Shown here: positions 24,877 through 37,453 of the stretch, piece after piece
How the letters are laid out: every line of letters begins with the position of its first letter
How positions within the stretch are numbered: the stretch's first letter is position 1
Assembly: GCF_017654505.1 (NCBI RefSeq)
Contig: NC_054537.1
Span: 60,600,145 to 60,664,144, forward strand
Direction: 5' to 3'
DNA length: 64,000 nt
Source: Polyodon spathula
Taxonomy: Eukaryota; Chordata; Actinopteri; Acipenseriformes; Polyodontidae
The notes under the pieces: generated by a model
What the model was told of the DNA's origin: nothing
Seen by the model: only the letters and a program-made list of their open reading frames with translations
Databases searched by the model: none
Position numbers and translations under genes: made by a program

Positions 24877-25382
24877 CTGGTTAGCGCGCTAATACAAGCC
24901 AAGGCTGTGCAACAACAGACAGTCACCTCAAAACAGGAGACCAATCGCCTGTTACAGTCCCAAACTGAACAAGTACAGGCGGAACTTCATGAATTGGCCA
25001 AAACAGTGCACACAGCACTTACTACACGCACAATGGGGGATACGCATTCTATAAGAACTGTGACTAAAAGCACCCTACTTTTTCACTATACATTAGCTCA
25101 GAGCCAACAGCCCAATGTTTCGATATGTTGTACATATCTTTCTCAAGGGACCATGTGTTTGAATCAAAACATCAGAGGTATATATAGGTTTTTGACAGCA
25201 TGACAGCGACTTGTTCTTGTTTATATTCAAATCCATCATTTCTTTTTACATGACGTAATGGTGTTCTATATATTGTGACATCATTTTTACTTCTATCTTT
25301 AAATCTGTATTAATTCTAATTAACTAATTAATTAAAATTAGTTTATAGATAGATGAAATGGTAGCCATATTAGTCCAGAGAT

Positions 25383-25658
25383 GATAGACAAATAGGAGGA
25401 GATGTGATACGTTTTATTGGACTAACTAAATAATAATTATTCACAAGCTTTCAAGACCTCAAAGGTCTCTTCCTCAGGTGAAAGTATGGGTTCAAAATTG
25501 GTTATTTTTGTTAAAGTTCTGATGCAACCTTTGAATGTAAACATCAATCTTTCCTACTTTCACCTGAAGAAGAGACTTTTGAGGTCTTGAAAGCTTGTGA
25601 ATAATTATTATTTAGTTAGTCCAATCAAATATATCACATCTCCTTCTCTTTGTCTATC
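25383..25658. mobile_element. Penelope-like terminal repeats as an inverted pair
   Basis: Two arms of about 103 bp (25383-25486 and 25556-25658) are reverse complements with few mismatches, separated by 69 bp. Arm motifs (GGTCTTGAAAGCTTGTGAA; TAGTTAGTCCAAT) match the ends of Penelope-like elements in fishes and reptiles; the TGGTAGCCATATTAGTCC flank near 25359 fits too. Each arm also has the layout of a hammerhead core: CTGA(A/G)GA, a 5-bp stem (AGACC or AGACT with GGTCT), then GAAA. No reverse transcriptase is present. Confidence 0.55.
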
Positions 25659-26496
25659 AGTTAGTTTATACAAACTTATATTTATATTATCATGTAATGC
25701 TGGCTCTGAGGATCAGCCTTGATTTGGCCTCTTAAAAGAATTTTGTTTATTTAGTTATTTATTTATTTAAATGTTATATATTTATTAGAGTTAATTAGTT
25801 CATTCTTTTCTGTTGACTCCCGCTGGCATAATCGTGTTCAGTCTATTTATCCATTTATTTTCTTAGATTTTTCTATATGTCGCACTGTCCTTCACTGGTG
25901 AAGTGCTGTACTACTGGTTCATTCATTTTTTTATTTCTAATTAATGAAAGGTCATTCTGAATTATTTCATAAAAAGTTTTCCGTCTCTCAGACATTTTAT
26001 TTCGTCACATTTTTCACAGGCTATTCCATAAACAACATTGCTATTTTTAAGGTAGGTATTAGTTTTTACTGGATATATGTCGTTCATATATTTAATTATA
26101 TTTTTACTTTTGTCAATGTATTTTTACACTTTACATGTACTATTGCAAGTATTTGTATTCTGTCAATTATTATTTTATGTTTACTATGAACTAAAATATC
26201 AACAAATTAGCTTCTCTTTTGAATGCTGCAACTGGGGCTTTAAGAAATATTTTTTTTTTTATGTAGAAGGAGTTATGTAGAATTCATAAGTGTTTCCAAA
26301 CTATCTTAGAAATATTAGGTAAACCTTTAGAGTAAGTCATTACCAATGGGACTCTTTTGACCTTTTCATCTCTATTTTTATAATTTAGTAGATCCTCTTT
26401 TTAATTTATCCTCTTTTCTTAACTCTGTCTCTATAATTCTATCTTTCTATCCACTTTTTTAAGATTTATTTTTAATACATTTCTTAATTTTACATA
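25659..26496. other. No gene seen
   Basis: Very AT-rich. Open frames here are Phe/Ile-rich and not convincing. Confidence 0.3.
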
Positions 26497-26766
26497 GTCA
26501 CGAAAAACTACTCACTTCTAAATCTTTTGTAGTCATCTTTGTATTACTTTAGTATAAATACGTGTTAATTTGGATTCATATGTTGTTTTTTTCTGACTTT
26601 ATGTGAACGAAAAGACACATTTTCCCATTTTCCCATTGGAAATAGTGATATTTTGAAATATCACTGTCCTGGTCACAAAAGCAAAGTTTGTGGGGAATAA
26701 TAGCCATGTTCTATACTTTTGAGGCATAAGCAATTAGGAAATAACCCCTACTACCCAGGAACAATT
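26497..26766 (+). mobile_element. Isolated 3' end of the 56-58 kb transposon family
   Basis: Matches 58148-58412 closely over about 265 bp, from AAAAACTACTCACTTCTAAA to CTACCCAGGAACAA. The homology begins near the end of the gene in the large copy, so this is a truncated or internally deleted relative. A T-run follows directly. Confidence 0.8.
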
Positions 26767-27112
26767 TTTTTTTTTTTTTTTTTTTTAACACAGTGCCGAG
26801 AGGATTTCCCATTTTAGTGACTCCCGGTAGATGAGAGTGGGCTTGCTCAGGAGGGATTAACAGATTCAGTTTCAGAACTTGTTGCCACCAAAACAAACAA
26901 CAGTGTTACTGAAATTATTTTAGATGTGTCAATAGATTGAGGTAGGCAGGCAGAATAAAAAGGTAGAATGTTTTAAAATCAATAGATTTGTGACTGCTCT
27001 TTTTTTTTTATTTTCAAACTGCTATCTGTTACTGTGTAGAACGTAACTTATTGAATGCTAATTGTAATGTGTTATTCATTCACAGATGCCTTTGCTGTTG
27101 TATAGTAACTGA
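26767..27112. other. Poly-T run and unassigned sequence
   Basis: A T-run at 26767-26788 then unassigned AT-rich sequence. Confidence 0.35.
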
Positions 27113-27113
27113 C

Positions 27114-27161
<48 letters not shown>

Positions 27162-27163
27162 TA

Positions 27164-27216
<53 letters not shown>
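27113..27216. repeat. Palindromic (TAA)n/(TTA)n microsatellite
   Basis: About 48 bases of TAA units turn at a TATAATTA junction into about 50 bases of TTA units, forming a near-perfect inverted repeat. Confidence 0.9.
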
Positions 27217-27271
27217 GCAAGTGTAGTAAGAACATAGAGACAATAGGGTTAAAACGGAAAATAAATATATA

Positions 27272-28538
27272 CAGCTCTGGAAAAAATTAAGAGACCACTG
27301 CAAAATTATCAGTTTCTCTGGTTTTACTATTTATAGGTATGTTTTTGGGTAAAATGAACATTTTTGTTTTATTCTATAAACTACTGACAACATTTCTCCC
27401 AAATTCCAAATAAAAATATTGTCATTTAGAGCATTTATTTGCAGAAAATGACAACTGGTCAAAATAACAAATCCACATCCACACCTTGATTGACCTGGCT
27501 GTGTGGCATGGAGCATTGTCCTGCTGGAAAAAACAATCCTCAGAGTTGGGGAATATTGTCAGAGCAGAAGGAAGCAAGTTTTCTTCCAGGACAACCTTGT
27601 ACTTGGCTTGATTCATGCGTCCTTCACAAAGACAAATCTGCCCGATTCCAGCCTTGCTGAAGCACCCCCAGATGAGTCCAATGTTCAGCTTTGCCCAACA
27701 CCTGGATGTCTAATGGTTAGACGGAGACATGGAGAGGCCTACAAGCCATAGTGTCTCGCACCCACTGTGAAATGTGGTGGAGGATCAGTGATGATCTGGG
27801 GGTGCTTCAGCAAGGCTGGAATCGGGCAGCTTTGGCATGAATCAAGCCAAGTACAAGGTTGTCCTGGAAGAAAACTTGCTTCCTTCTGCTCTGACAATGT
27901 TCCCCAACTCTGAGGATTGGTTTTTTCAGCAGTACAATGCTCCATGCCACACAGCCAGGTCAATCAAGGTGTGGATGGAGGACCACCAGATCAAGACCCT
28001 GTCATGGCCAGCCCAATCTCCAGACCTGAACCCCATTGAAAACCTCTGGAATGTGATCAAGAGGACGATGGATGGTCACAAGCCATCAAACAAAGCCGAG
28101 CTGCTTGAATTTTTGCGCCAGGAGTGGCATAAAGTCACCCAACATTAATGTGAAAGACTGGTGGAGAGCATGCCAAGACGCATGAAAGCTGTACTTGAAA
28201 ATCAGGGTTATTCCACCAAATATTGATTTCTGAACTCTTCCTAAATTAAAACATTAGTATTGTGTTGTTTAAAAATGAATATGAACTTATTTTCTTTGCA
28301 TTGTTCAAGGTCTGACAACACTGCATCTTTTTTTATTAATTTGAGCAGTTTTCATTTTCTGCAAATAAATGCTCTAAATGACAACATTTTAAGTTGGAGT
28401 TTGGGAGAAATGTTGTCAGTGGTTTATAGAATAAAACAAAAATGTTCATTTTACCCAAACACATACCTATAAATAGTAAAACCAGAGAAACTGATAATTT
28501 TGCAGTGGTCTCTTAATTTTAAATTTTATCCAGAGCTG
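27272..28538 (+). mobile_element. Tc1 element, rearranged, copy 1
   Basis: Long terminal inverted repeats (at least 200 bp) start CAGCTCTGGAAAAAATTAAG and are flanked by TA. The interior is chimeric: 27487-27670 is an inverted copy of the catalytic region; it then joins forward sequence carrying the first catalytic Asp (D-E-S near 27674). Forward C-terminal coding follows at 27837-28148. In that frame the second catalytic Asp of the Q-Q-D-N-A-P-C-H motif is Tyr (codon TAC), while the final Glu (N-P-I-E-N-L-W) is kept. The DNA-binding half is missing. Non-autonomous, but both ends look intact and could in principle be mobilised in trans. Confidence 0.85.
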
Positions 28539-28539
28539 T

Positions 28540-28596
28540 ATAATATATATATATATATTATATAGATAATAATATATATATATATATATATATATA
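28540..28596. repeat. Imperfect (TA)n
   Basis: TA run directly abutting the right end of the Tc1 element. Confidence 0.85.
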
Positions 28597-28699
28597 TCAA
28601 CTCCAACGCTTCGTACTCTGTAAATAAATAATACATGTTATTATTCCATTAGCTCAAAGAGTATAACCGTTAAAGCTAATCGCCTTTAATATTCTATCA

Positions 28700-29208
28700 T
28701 TTCAACTATTACTATTATTGTATTTGAACAAGTTACAGAAGTGACTGAACAGGGAAAGGAACAGAAAAAGTGACAGGAAGGAAGTGAGGGATGTCACCGT
28801 GGAAATGATACTTAACAAACAGTATACACATTTTAACCTGGAAAAGAAGAAACTTAATTTGGAGATAGAAAACAAAACTAGAATTAGAAAAGTAGAAGCT
28901 GTGTATGGAATTAGAAAGCCTCACAAAAAAAAAAAAAAAAAAAACATTAGGCATTATTCATAGAAATAATTCTTCACAATCAGCTGTCTGATGTATCTCC
29001 CAGAGTCTTCATCTTGGAGGTTTCCCTTCTGCTCAGTTGTTATATCTGAGTTAGCCTGGGGCAGAGGAGACTAATATTTTAGGCTAAGAATAAGTTATCT
29101 AACTTTTTATGCAACTGGCTAACTTTCATTAGACTAGTCTAAGAGACAAAATTAAGACTGGTGTAGCAGTTTAGACTAGTTTAAACCACTTTTATGCAAC
29201 TGGCCCCA
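28700..29208 (+). mobile_element. Harbinger-related end with possible accessory-gene remnant
   Basis: Ends ACCACTTTTATGCAACTGGC at about 29206, the reverse complement of a Harbinger-type TIR and similar in layout to the end of 23664-24876. Upstream, frames around 28795-28925 give a Lys/Glu-rich helix (K-K-L-N-L-E-I-E-N-K) like the C-terminus of the Myb-like accessory protein of Harbinger elements. The latter point is weak inference. Confidence 0.4.
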
Positions 29209-29984
29209 GGTCTTATATGTATATCGTCATCATTTAACAACTCAGTCATAGTTTGTTCTTCAATATTGGTTAAATTTACATTTTTTCTTTAGTCCTACTA
29301 TTATTTCTTGTTTAAGTTCAATTTATATATCTAACCATTTATCTCTTCCATCCGGAGGAGTCCAAGTGCTTGTATTATTAATCTTAATCCCAATGCTCTT
29401 AAATTACTCTCAGAACCTGAGATATTTTCATTGAATATTATGGGGTGCCATGTGTAAACAAAAAGTTTTTTGATTCGCTCTTGTAATGCTGAAATTTACA
29501 TATTTCCCGATTAGCATTACAATACCAATCAAATCGCGTGAAAGCACGAAGCGGGCAGAGCTCATCTGCATACAAATTCCAGATTTAGCTGGCCAGTTAA
29601 ATATTCAGCTAAATGTTAAATCTTGTAACTAGATTTAAAAATTATATCTGAATGTACACATTTAAAAAAAAAATGCAAGATTTAAGTTAAATCTGGAAAA
29701 AAAAACAAGATTTAAGTTAAATCTGGGAAAAAAGTGTTAAAATATTAACACTTTTTTTACACAGGGCACAATCTCATGCGTCTCTCCCGCTCCTTTAATT
29801 CGGTGGCCAGTTTGTCTTTATTGATGTATTTTTTAGTCGGTATAAACCTTTACTATATACTGCTTTAAAACAACCCTTATTCTTTAAGTCTATGTGCCAA
29901 TTTAGGAGGTCTTCTGCCTCTGTAGCTCAAGAATCTATACTCCTGTCACTTAATTTGTTACTTAATTTCGTTTTTTCATATATG
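29209..29984. other. Unassigned, with short palindromic repeats
   Basis: Near 29680-29760 the palindromic motif AAGATTTAAGTTAAATCTGG occurs twice, followed by the palindrome AGTGTTAAAATATTAACACT. No coding evidence. Confidence 0.35.
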
Positions 29985-31130
29985 CAAGCCTCTAACTAGA
30001 AGTAATGAATTAGGTATTGCCTCATGGAATTTTAAGGGCTTAAACCACTCTATTAAGAGAAAGAATCCATTCTTAAGTCATCAAAGTGTGATCTTGCATC
30101 TTTTAGAAGGGGAGGTAAAGAAATTATGCAAAGACTGGGTCGGACATGTATCTTTTAGCGTGGGTACCAGCAACAGCAGGGGCGGTTGCCATTTTAGGCA
30201 ACAACAAACTACAATTCAACTAAGGGATCAATTGGGTAGATATTTAATGAGTTACAGGGACGGAGGGTTATCCTAGCTAATGTCTATGCTCCAAATGGTG
30301 ACAACCCCTACTTTTTTTGGGAGCTGGAAAACAAAGTAAATGAAATGGGTCAGTATCCATTGGTAGCTGGGGGAGATGTTAATCACATAATTTGTTGGAC
30401 CGCAGTTCTCCTTTCACAGGCCGTGCACCTGTCAGTAAGAGTATTGAAGGGCATGTGTGATGGGCTTAGTAGTTATTTGGCACCTACACATTCTTTTCTG
30501 CATCTCATAATGTATTCTTTAGAATTGATTTTTTCTTAATATCAAAACCTCCACTTAATTCTACTGTATCCTGCGCAATTGGCAACGTTGCTGTGTCAGA
30601 CAACCCCTGTATATCCCTCCACCTGCTTGCATTTTCAACAATTGACAAATCCCCAAGATGGAGATTTAACTCTAGTCTTTTACAAGAAGAATAATTCAGA
30701 GGTGGCCTTAGAGCCCAAATGTGCCTTCTTCTTCTTCTGCGAAGGTAACCTGGGAAGCCAGGAAGGCTTTTCTGAGGGGCTTTATTATTCTGTATTCTTC
30801 ACGAGAGAAAAAAGCTGCTGCAGCAAAACAATCAACAGTCGAAAAAGAACTTAAAACTGTAAAATATACAACTGTCTTCTGACAAAAAAAGCAGAATTTG
30901 CTTTATTTACTGTTAAACAAAAGTATTTTGAGAAGGGAAATAAAGCAGGGCGATTATTAGCTCGCTATATAAAACAACAAGAGGCGGCAGCTATCACACC
31001 AGCGGAGGGCTCGAGGGGGAAATCATTGTATTCCTGTGAGACATCAGCACAGAAATGTGAGATGCAATCTTTCTTTGACAAGCTTGGCCTCCCTGGGCTA
31101 GATGACCAAGACAGAGACTCCCTGGGTGCC

Positions 31131-31673
31131 TATCACAAGGCTATAGTGGTGACGTCAGAACCAGGAAATGGAACACAGAGTGGTGAGTGAGTTGAATTTG
31201 AATCCTCTGCTGCACAGTTTGTTAGCAAACAGAAAATAAAAGGTTGTAAAGACAAACAAAACACAGGACACGGCACTGGTCGGACTATACAGACAAACAC
31301 GGTGAGCTGTTATTATGATTATTGTTACTACTACCTCGGTCTCCAATCCCGTTCTTCACTCACGAACACACAACCCCGAGTGGGTGAAAACGTGCACCTT
31401 TTATACATCAGTACCTAGACTCGATTGCTATTCAGTCATTCAATTGGAGTCTCAGTACATCTGCATATGAATTAATTAATGCACTCCCATGAGACATATT
31501 ATACACATTTTATCTGCACGTGAAGTGATGTGCAATCCTTGTGCCTAAATGCAAATCTATTTTTTTTCATTACTCGTAACCCACATTATATCCTGTGTAT
31601 CTATACATATGCACCCACATTAAACACACAACATATAAACATAATGACGCACAGGAGCAGGCACACTGCCACA
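31131..31673 (-). repeat. Solo LTR of family A, copy 2
   Basis: 543 bp flanked by the 5-bp duplication GTGCC (31126-31130 and 31674-31678). On the minus strand it runs TGTGGCAGTG to TTGTGATA, with the TATA box TATAAAAGG near 31402. Removing it with one duplication restores the surrounding L1 coding, so both limits are firm. Confidence 0.85.
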
Positions 31674-32234
31674 GTGCCCCAATAACAAATAATGGAGGTA
31701 ATGGAGGCAATAAAGCATTTACCCTCGAACAAGGCCCCAGGTCTAGATGGTTTCATAGGGGAATTCTATAAAAGTTACATCAATGAATTGGCTCCCCTGA
31801 TATTAAACATGTTCACAGAATCATTTACAAACAACTCATTACCAAACACCCTGTCTCAAGCTCTTATTTATCTTACACTTAAAAAAGGCAAGGACACATG
31901 TCAGTGCTTAAGCTACAGACCCATCAGACTGATTTATAATGATGGAGAAACTGTATCAACATTCTCTCTTGCAGTCAAGAAAAAATCATGTCAAAATTGA
32001 TTCACCCTGACCAAGTCGGGATTATTAGGGTCCGATGCTCATCTGACAGTATCAGGCATCTGATTGGTATTATGTGGGCTGCACTCTCCACTGGGTACAA
32101 TCTCATTAGACACAGAGAAGGCGGAGTGGGAGCATTTATTCTTTAAATTGCAATCATTTGATTTTAATCCTAATTTTAGTCGCTGGGTGCAATTGTTATA
32201 TCAACACAAAACAGCAGCAGTTTTAACAACTAAC

Positions 32235-32584
32235 TTAACCCTTTGCAGTACATTTATTCTGTGCTTTTCAGGCACGTCAGGTCCAATTTCTTTTCACATG
32301 TGCTGTTTATTTTACACGCACTGTTAAAATATATCAGAGTAAAACAGGTTTAAAACACATTGCATAGCAAAATGACATCAGTACTGCATCTCCAGCCAAG
32401 CCCCACCCCTTATTCACTGTATTTTTCAGCCATTTAATGGTTTTTTCAGCTTTTTCCGGAGAAAAAAAGACTAGAGACCTGTGCTTTATGTCTTTTTGAT
32501 GATGTCGGACAGGGTCGGATATCGAACGGGAAAGGGAAAATCAGAATGTCGGACTTGTTCCGACATAGGACCGCAAAAGGTTGA
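32235..32584. mobile_element. piggyBac-type MITE in the L1
   Basis: 350 bp from TTAA (32235-32238) to TTGA (32581-32584, a mutated TTAA). Ends CCCTTTGCAGTAC and, on the other strand, CCTTTTGCGGTCCTATGTC. Inverted relative to 18884-19462. The L1 frame (L-T-T-N-L, then M-S-Q-Q-F) closes exactly across it. Confidence 0.8.
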
Positions 32585-32899
32585 TGTCCCAGCAGTTTGA
32601 CCTGAGAATGGGCAACAGACAGGGATGCCACCTGTCACTTTTACTATTTTCAGTTGCATTGGAACCACGTGCTGCTGCTATTCACATAAATCCCTGTTTC
32701 CCAGGTGTTCAGGTGGAATGTTTAACACATAAGCTTCTGCTGTATGTCACTGGTATCCTGTTGTTTGTATCCGACCTACTAAAAGTGCTGAACTCATTCT
32801 CCAAATTCTCAGGATATAAAATGAACTGAGCAAGGTAGGAGGTGCTCCACCTAACATCCTTCTGTCCCATTACATCATTGGGCACATGCATAATGTTAT

Positions 32900-33326
32900 T
32901 TACATTTTAAATCGTTTTTTAAACAGTGAGCAGATAGGTTTGCTGATTGTTTGAGTTGTATTGTTCCTTGGGATAACAAAACACTGAGCTTAATTTATGC
33001 TATGTTTATAACTAGTTATTTATGTTTTATAATGTTATATGTGCATACTGCTTTCTACATTTGTTTACACAGGAGTTTATTGCATAAAGTTTATTTTAAT
33101 ACAGTTTTTCATCCTTTTGAAAAAAATAAGAAAAAAGTTTCATTTTCAATGTAAATAGTGTTTCTGCTCTGAAAATGTTATGTATGATGTTCATAAATAA
33201 AAATGTTAAGTTGTATCTGATTGTTTGTTTTTCATTTTCATATTGAAGCCGTTTTAAAATGGAGACGCACATTTTGCGGGTGCGGCGGTTCTATGTAGTC
33301 AGAAATCTCGGCGGTTCCAGTGTTAA
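32900..33326. mobile_element. piggyBac-like element remnant
   Basis: The right end reads GCGGTTCCAGTGTTAA (TTAA at 33323-33326). The part from about 33190 resembles the element at 8226-8900 (AATAAAAATGTTAAGTTGTATCTGA against its counterpart near 8802). The left end is not clear. Confidence 0.45.
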
Positions 33327-33787
33327 CAAAATGGAAAGATTTGAGCAAAGGTGGTCTGGATATTTGGGCCTCCTTGGGCATCCTTAGTGTACTGACCTAT
33401 ACAGAGTTGCAACATAATCCACTTAAAAAACACTTGTATACTTTAGTGAGTGACTTGTGTCACCTAGATATTAGACATCTGCATGGAGACAGGTTTAAGA
33501 GACTGGCACTTTTATTTATTGATTTATTATTATTATTATTATTATTATTTATTATTATTATTATTTATTTTATTATTATTATTATTATTATAATGGTGTT
33601 TATTTGTTTACTTATTATATTTAATGTGGATATGTATTTGTCTATGTATTTGTTTTACTTGTTTTTATGTTTTTCTTTTCAGCTGATTGTGTATACAGAT
33701 AGTTCAGTATATTACAATGTGCTTTATTTGTAACCTGTTTTGTTGTAAAAATGAGAAAAATCAATAAAACAGTTTAATCTGAAAAAA

Positions 33788-36304
<2,517 letters not shown>

Positions 36305-36870
36305 TATTATTATTATTTATTTATTAGCAGACGCCCTTAACCAGGGCGATTTACAATTGTTACAAAATATCACAGTACAAAGTATCACATTAAAAAACAT
36401 CACTTTATAAAATATCATCAAATATAAGAGTTATAATTAAGAGCAGTAGTAGAATGTGGCAGTTCAGTGCAAGTATAAGCTGATGCAAGTACTGGTACAA
36501 TTGGGTGCCGTATATTGCAGTACAGTCAGGAGTTTTGAGGTTTAAAGATGCCGTCTGAACTGGTGTGTCTTGCGGAGTTGCTGAAAGGTGGTCAGGGACC
36601 GAGTGTTCCTGATATCTGTGGGTAGGTCATTCCACCACTGAGGGGCAAAAGTGGAGAAAGAGCAGGCTCTTGAAGTGGGGGAGCGGGGGGCGGGGAAGCG
36701 GCTAATCTGAGGGTGGTGGAGGAGCGGAGGGGGCGAGAGTGGGTGTAGGGAGAAATGATAGTCTGGAGATAGGAGGGAGCAGAACGGTCAAGACAGCAAG
36801 AACAAGAGTTTTGAATTGGATGTGAGCAGTAATAGGGAGCCAGTGGAGGGAGCAGAGCCAATAAACAAAA
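36305..36870 (-). mobile_element. L2-type LINE, 3' fragment
   Basis: On the minus strand frames near 36860-36790 give L-H-W-L-P-I-T-A-H-I-Q-F-K-T-L, the conserved C-terminal motif of L2 reverse-transcriptase proteins, followed by the R-S-S-T segment near 36725. The 3' tail (reverse complement of TTATTAGCAGACGCCC) ends at 36305 with (TAA)n. Frameshifted and 5' truncated. Confidence 0.75.
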
Positions 36871-37453
36871 CCTCTTAGCTGTTCACTTATGGACATAGAT
36901 ATAGAACTAGACTTTTGCTGTTTAACTTTTTTTTTTGCTGTCACAGTAAATACAATTCCTTGTAAAATGAAATGTTTGTTTCAAGTTAGCAATATAATTT
37001 TATAAGTAACTTGAACTTTGCAACTGTTTAAGAACTGAACACAATTAAGCATTTCAAGTTAAGCAAATTATCAGTTCAAATAAGGGTCTAGTTAATTAAT
37101 TGAGAGCTCATTTGGAATGAAAACCAGCAGGCACAGTGCTGCAAGAATAGATTGCATGTTTGGACTGTACTGTGATTAGTGAGATCAAACCTACTGTAGT
37201 ACTGTGCAGAGATCTTTAAACAGTTCCAAATTGTATGTCTAATACTGTACATGTCCTGTCAGCATGGTGCCATATGCATACATGCAAATTAGTTTCTAAC
37301 AGTAGGAGATTGTATTTGATTGACCTTCTAGCGTATACATATCCTATTAAAGAGTTGATTCAGCTGAAATCAGTTTCCAGCTCATTTGCATTCCACCAGT
37401 CATTGTAGGACAAACCGCTGACTAAAGTTTGTGGTAATGTGATTAATAATGTG
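36871..37453. other. No gene seen
   Basis: AT-rich unassigned sequence. Confidence 0.3.

Larger units (their letters stand above)
23584..25060 (+). pseudogene. Gypsy element start: PBS-like site and gag N-terminus, split by Harbinger
   Basis: TGGTGGAGAATGCGGGC at about 23586 lies just after a TTTGTAACA LTR-like end, as a PBS would. The gag start codon is at 23652 (ATG GAA GAT CTG). The frame is interrupted after that CTG by the Harbinger element 23664-24876 and continues in phase from 24880 as a Gln-rich, probably coiled-coil N-terminus (motifs A-V-Q-Q-Q-T and L-L-Q-S-Q-T-E-Q-V) to about 25060. There it stops at a segment (TGTGACTAAAAGCACC) also present at 23557 near the LTR end, so the rest of the element is gone. 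Confidence 0.55.
29985..33787 (+). mobile_element. L1-type LINE, degraded, with nested insertions
   Basis: Endonuclease remnants come first: A-S-W-N-F-K-G-L-N near 30020, A-N-V-Y-A-P-N-G-D near 30275 and a GGDxN motif near 30365. Reverse-transcriptase remnants follow: N-K-A-P-G-L-D-G-F near 31730, Y-R-P-I-R-L-I near 31915, a degraded E-K-A segment near 32120, R-Q-G-C-H-L near 32617 and F-S-G-Y-K-M-N near 32810. A C-terminal segment (K-W-K-D-L-S) is near 33330. A poly(A) signal (CAATAAAACAG) at about 33761 and an A-run end it near 33787. Many frameshifts and stops. Interrupted by the solo LTR 31131-31673, the MITE 32235-32584 and a piggyBac-like remnant at about 32900-33326. Confidence 0.75.
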
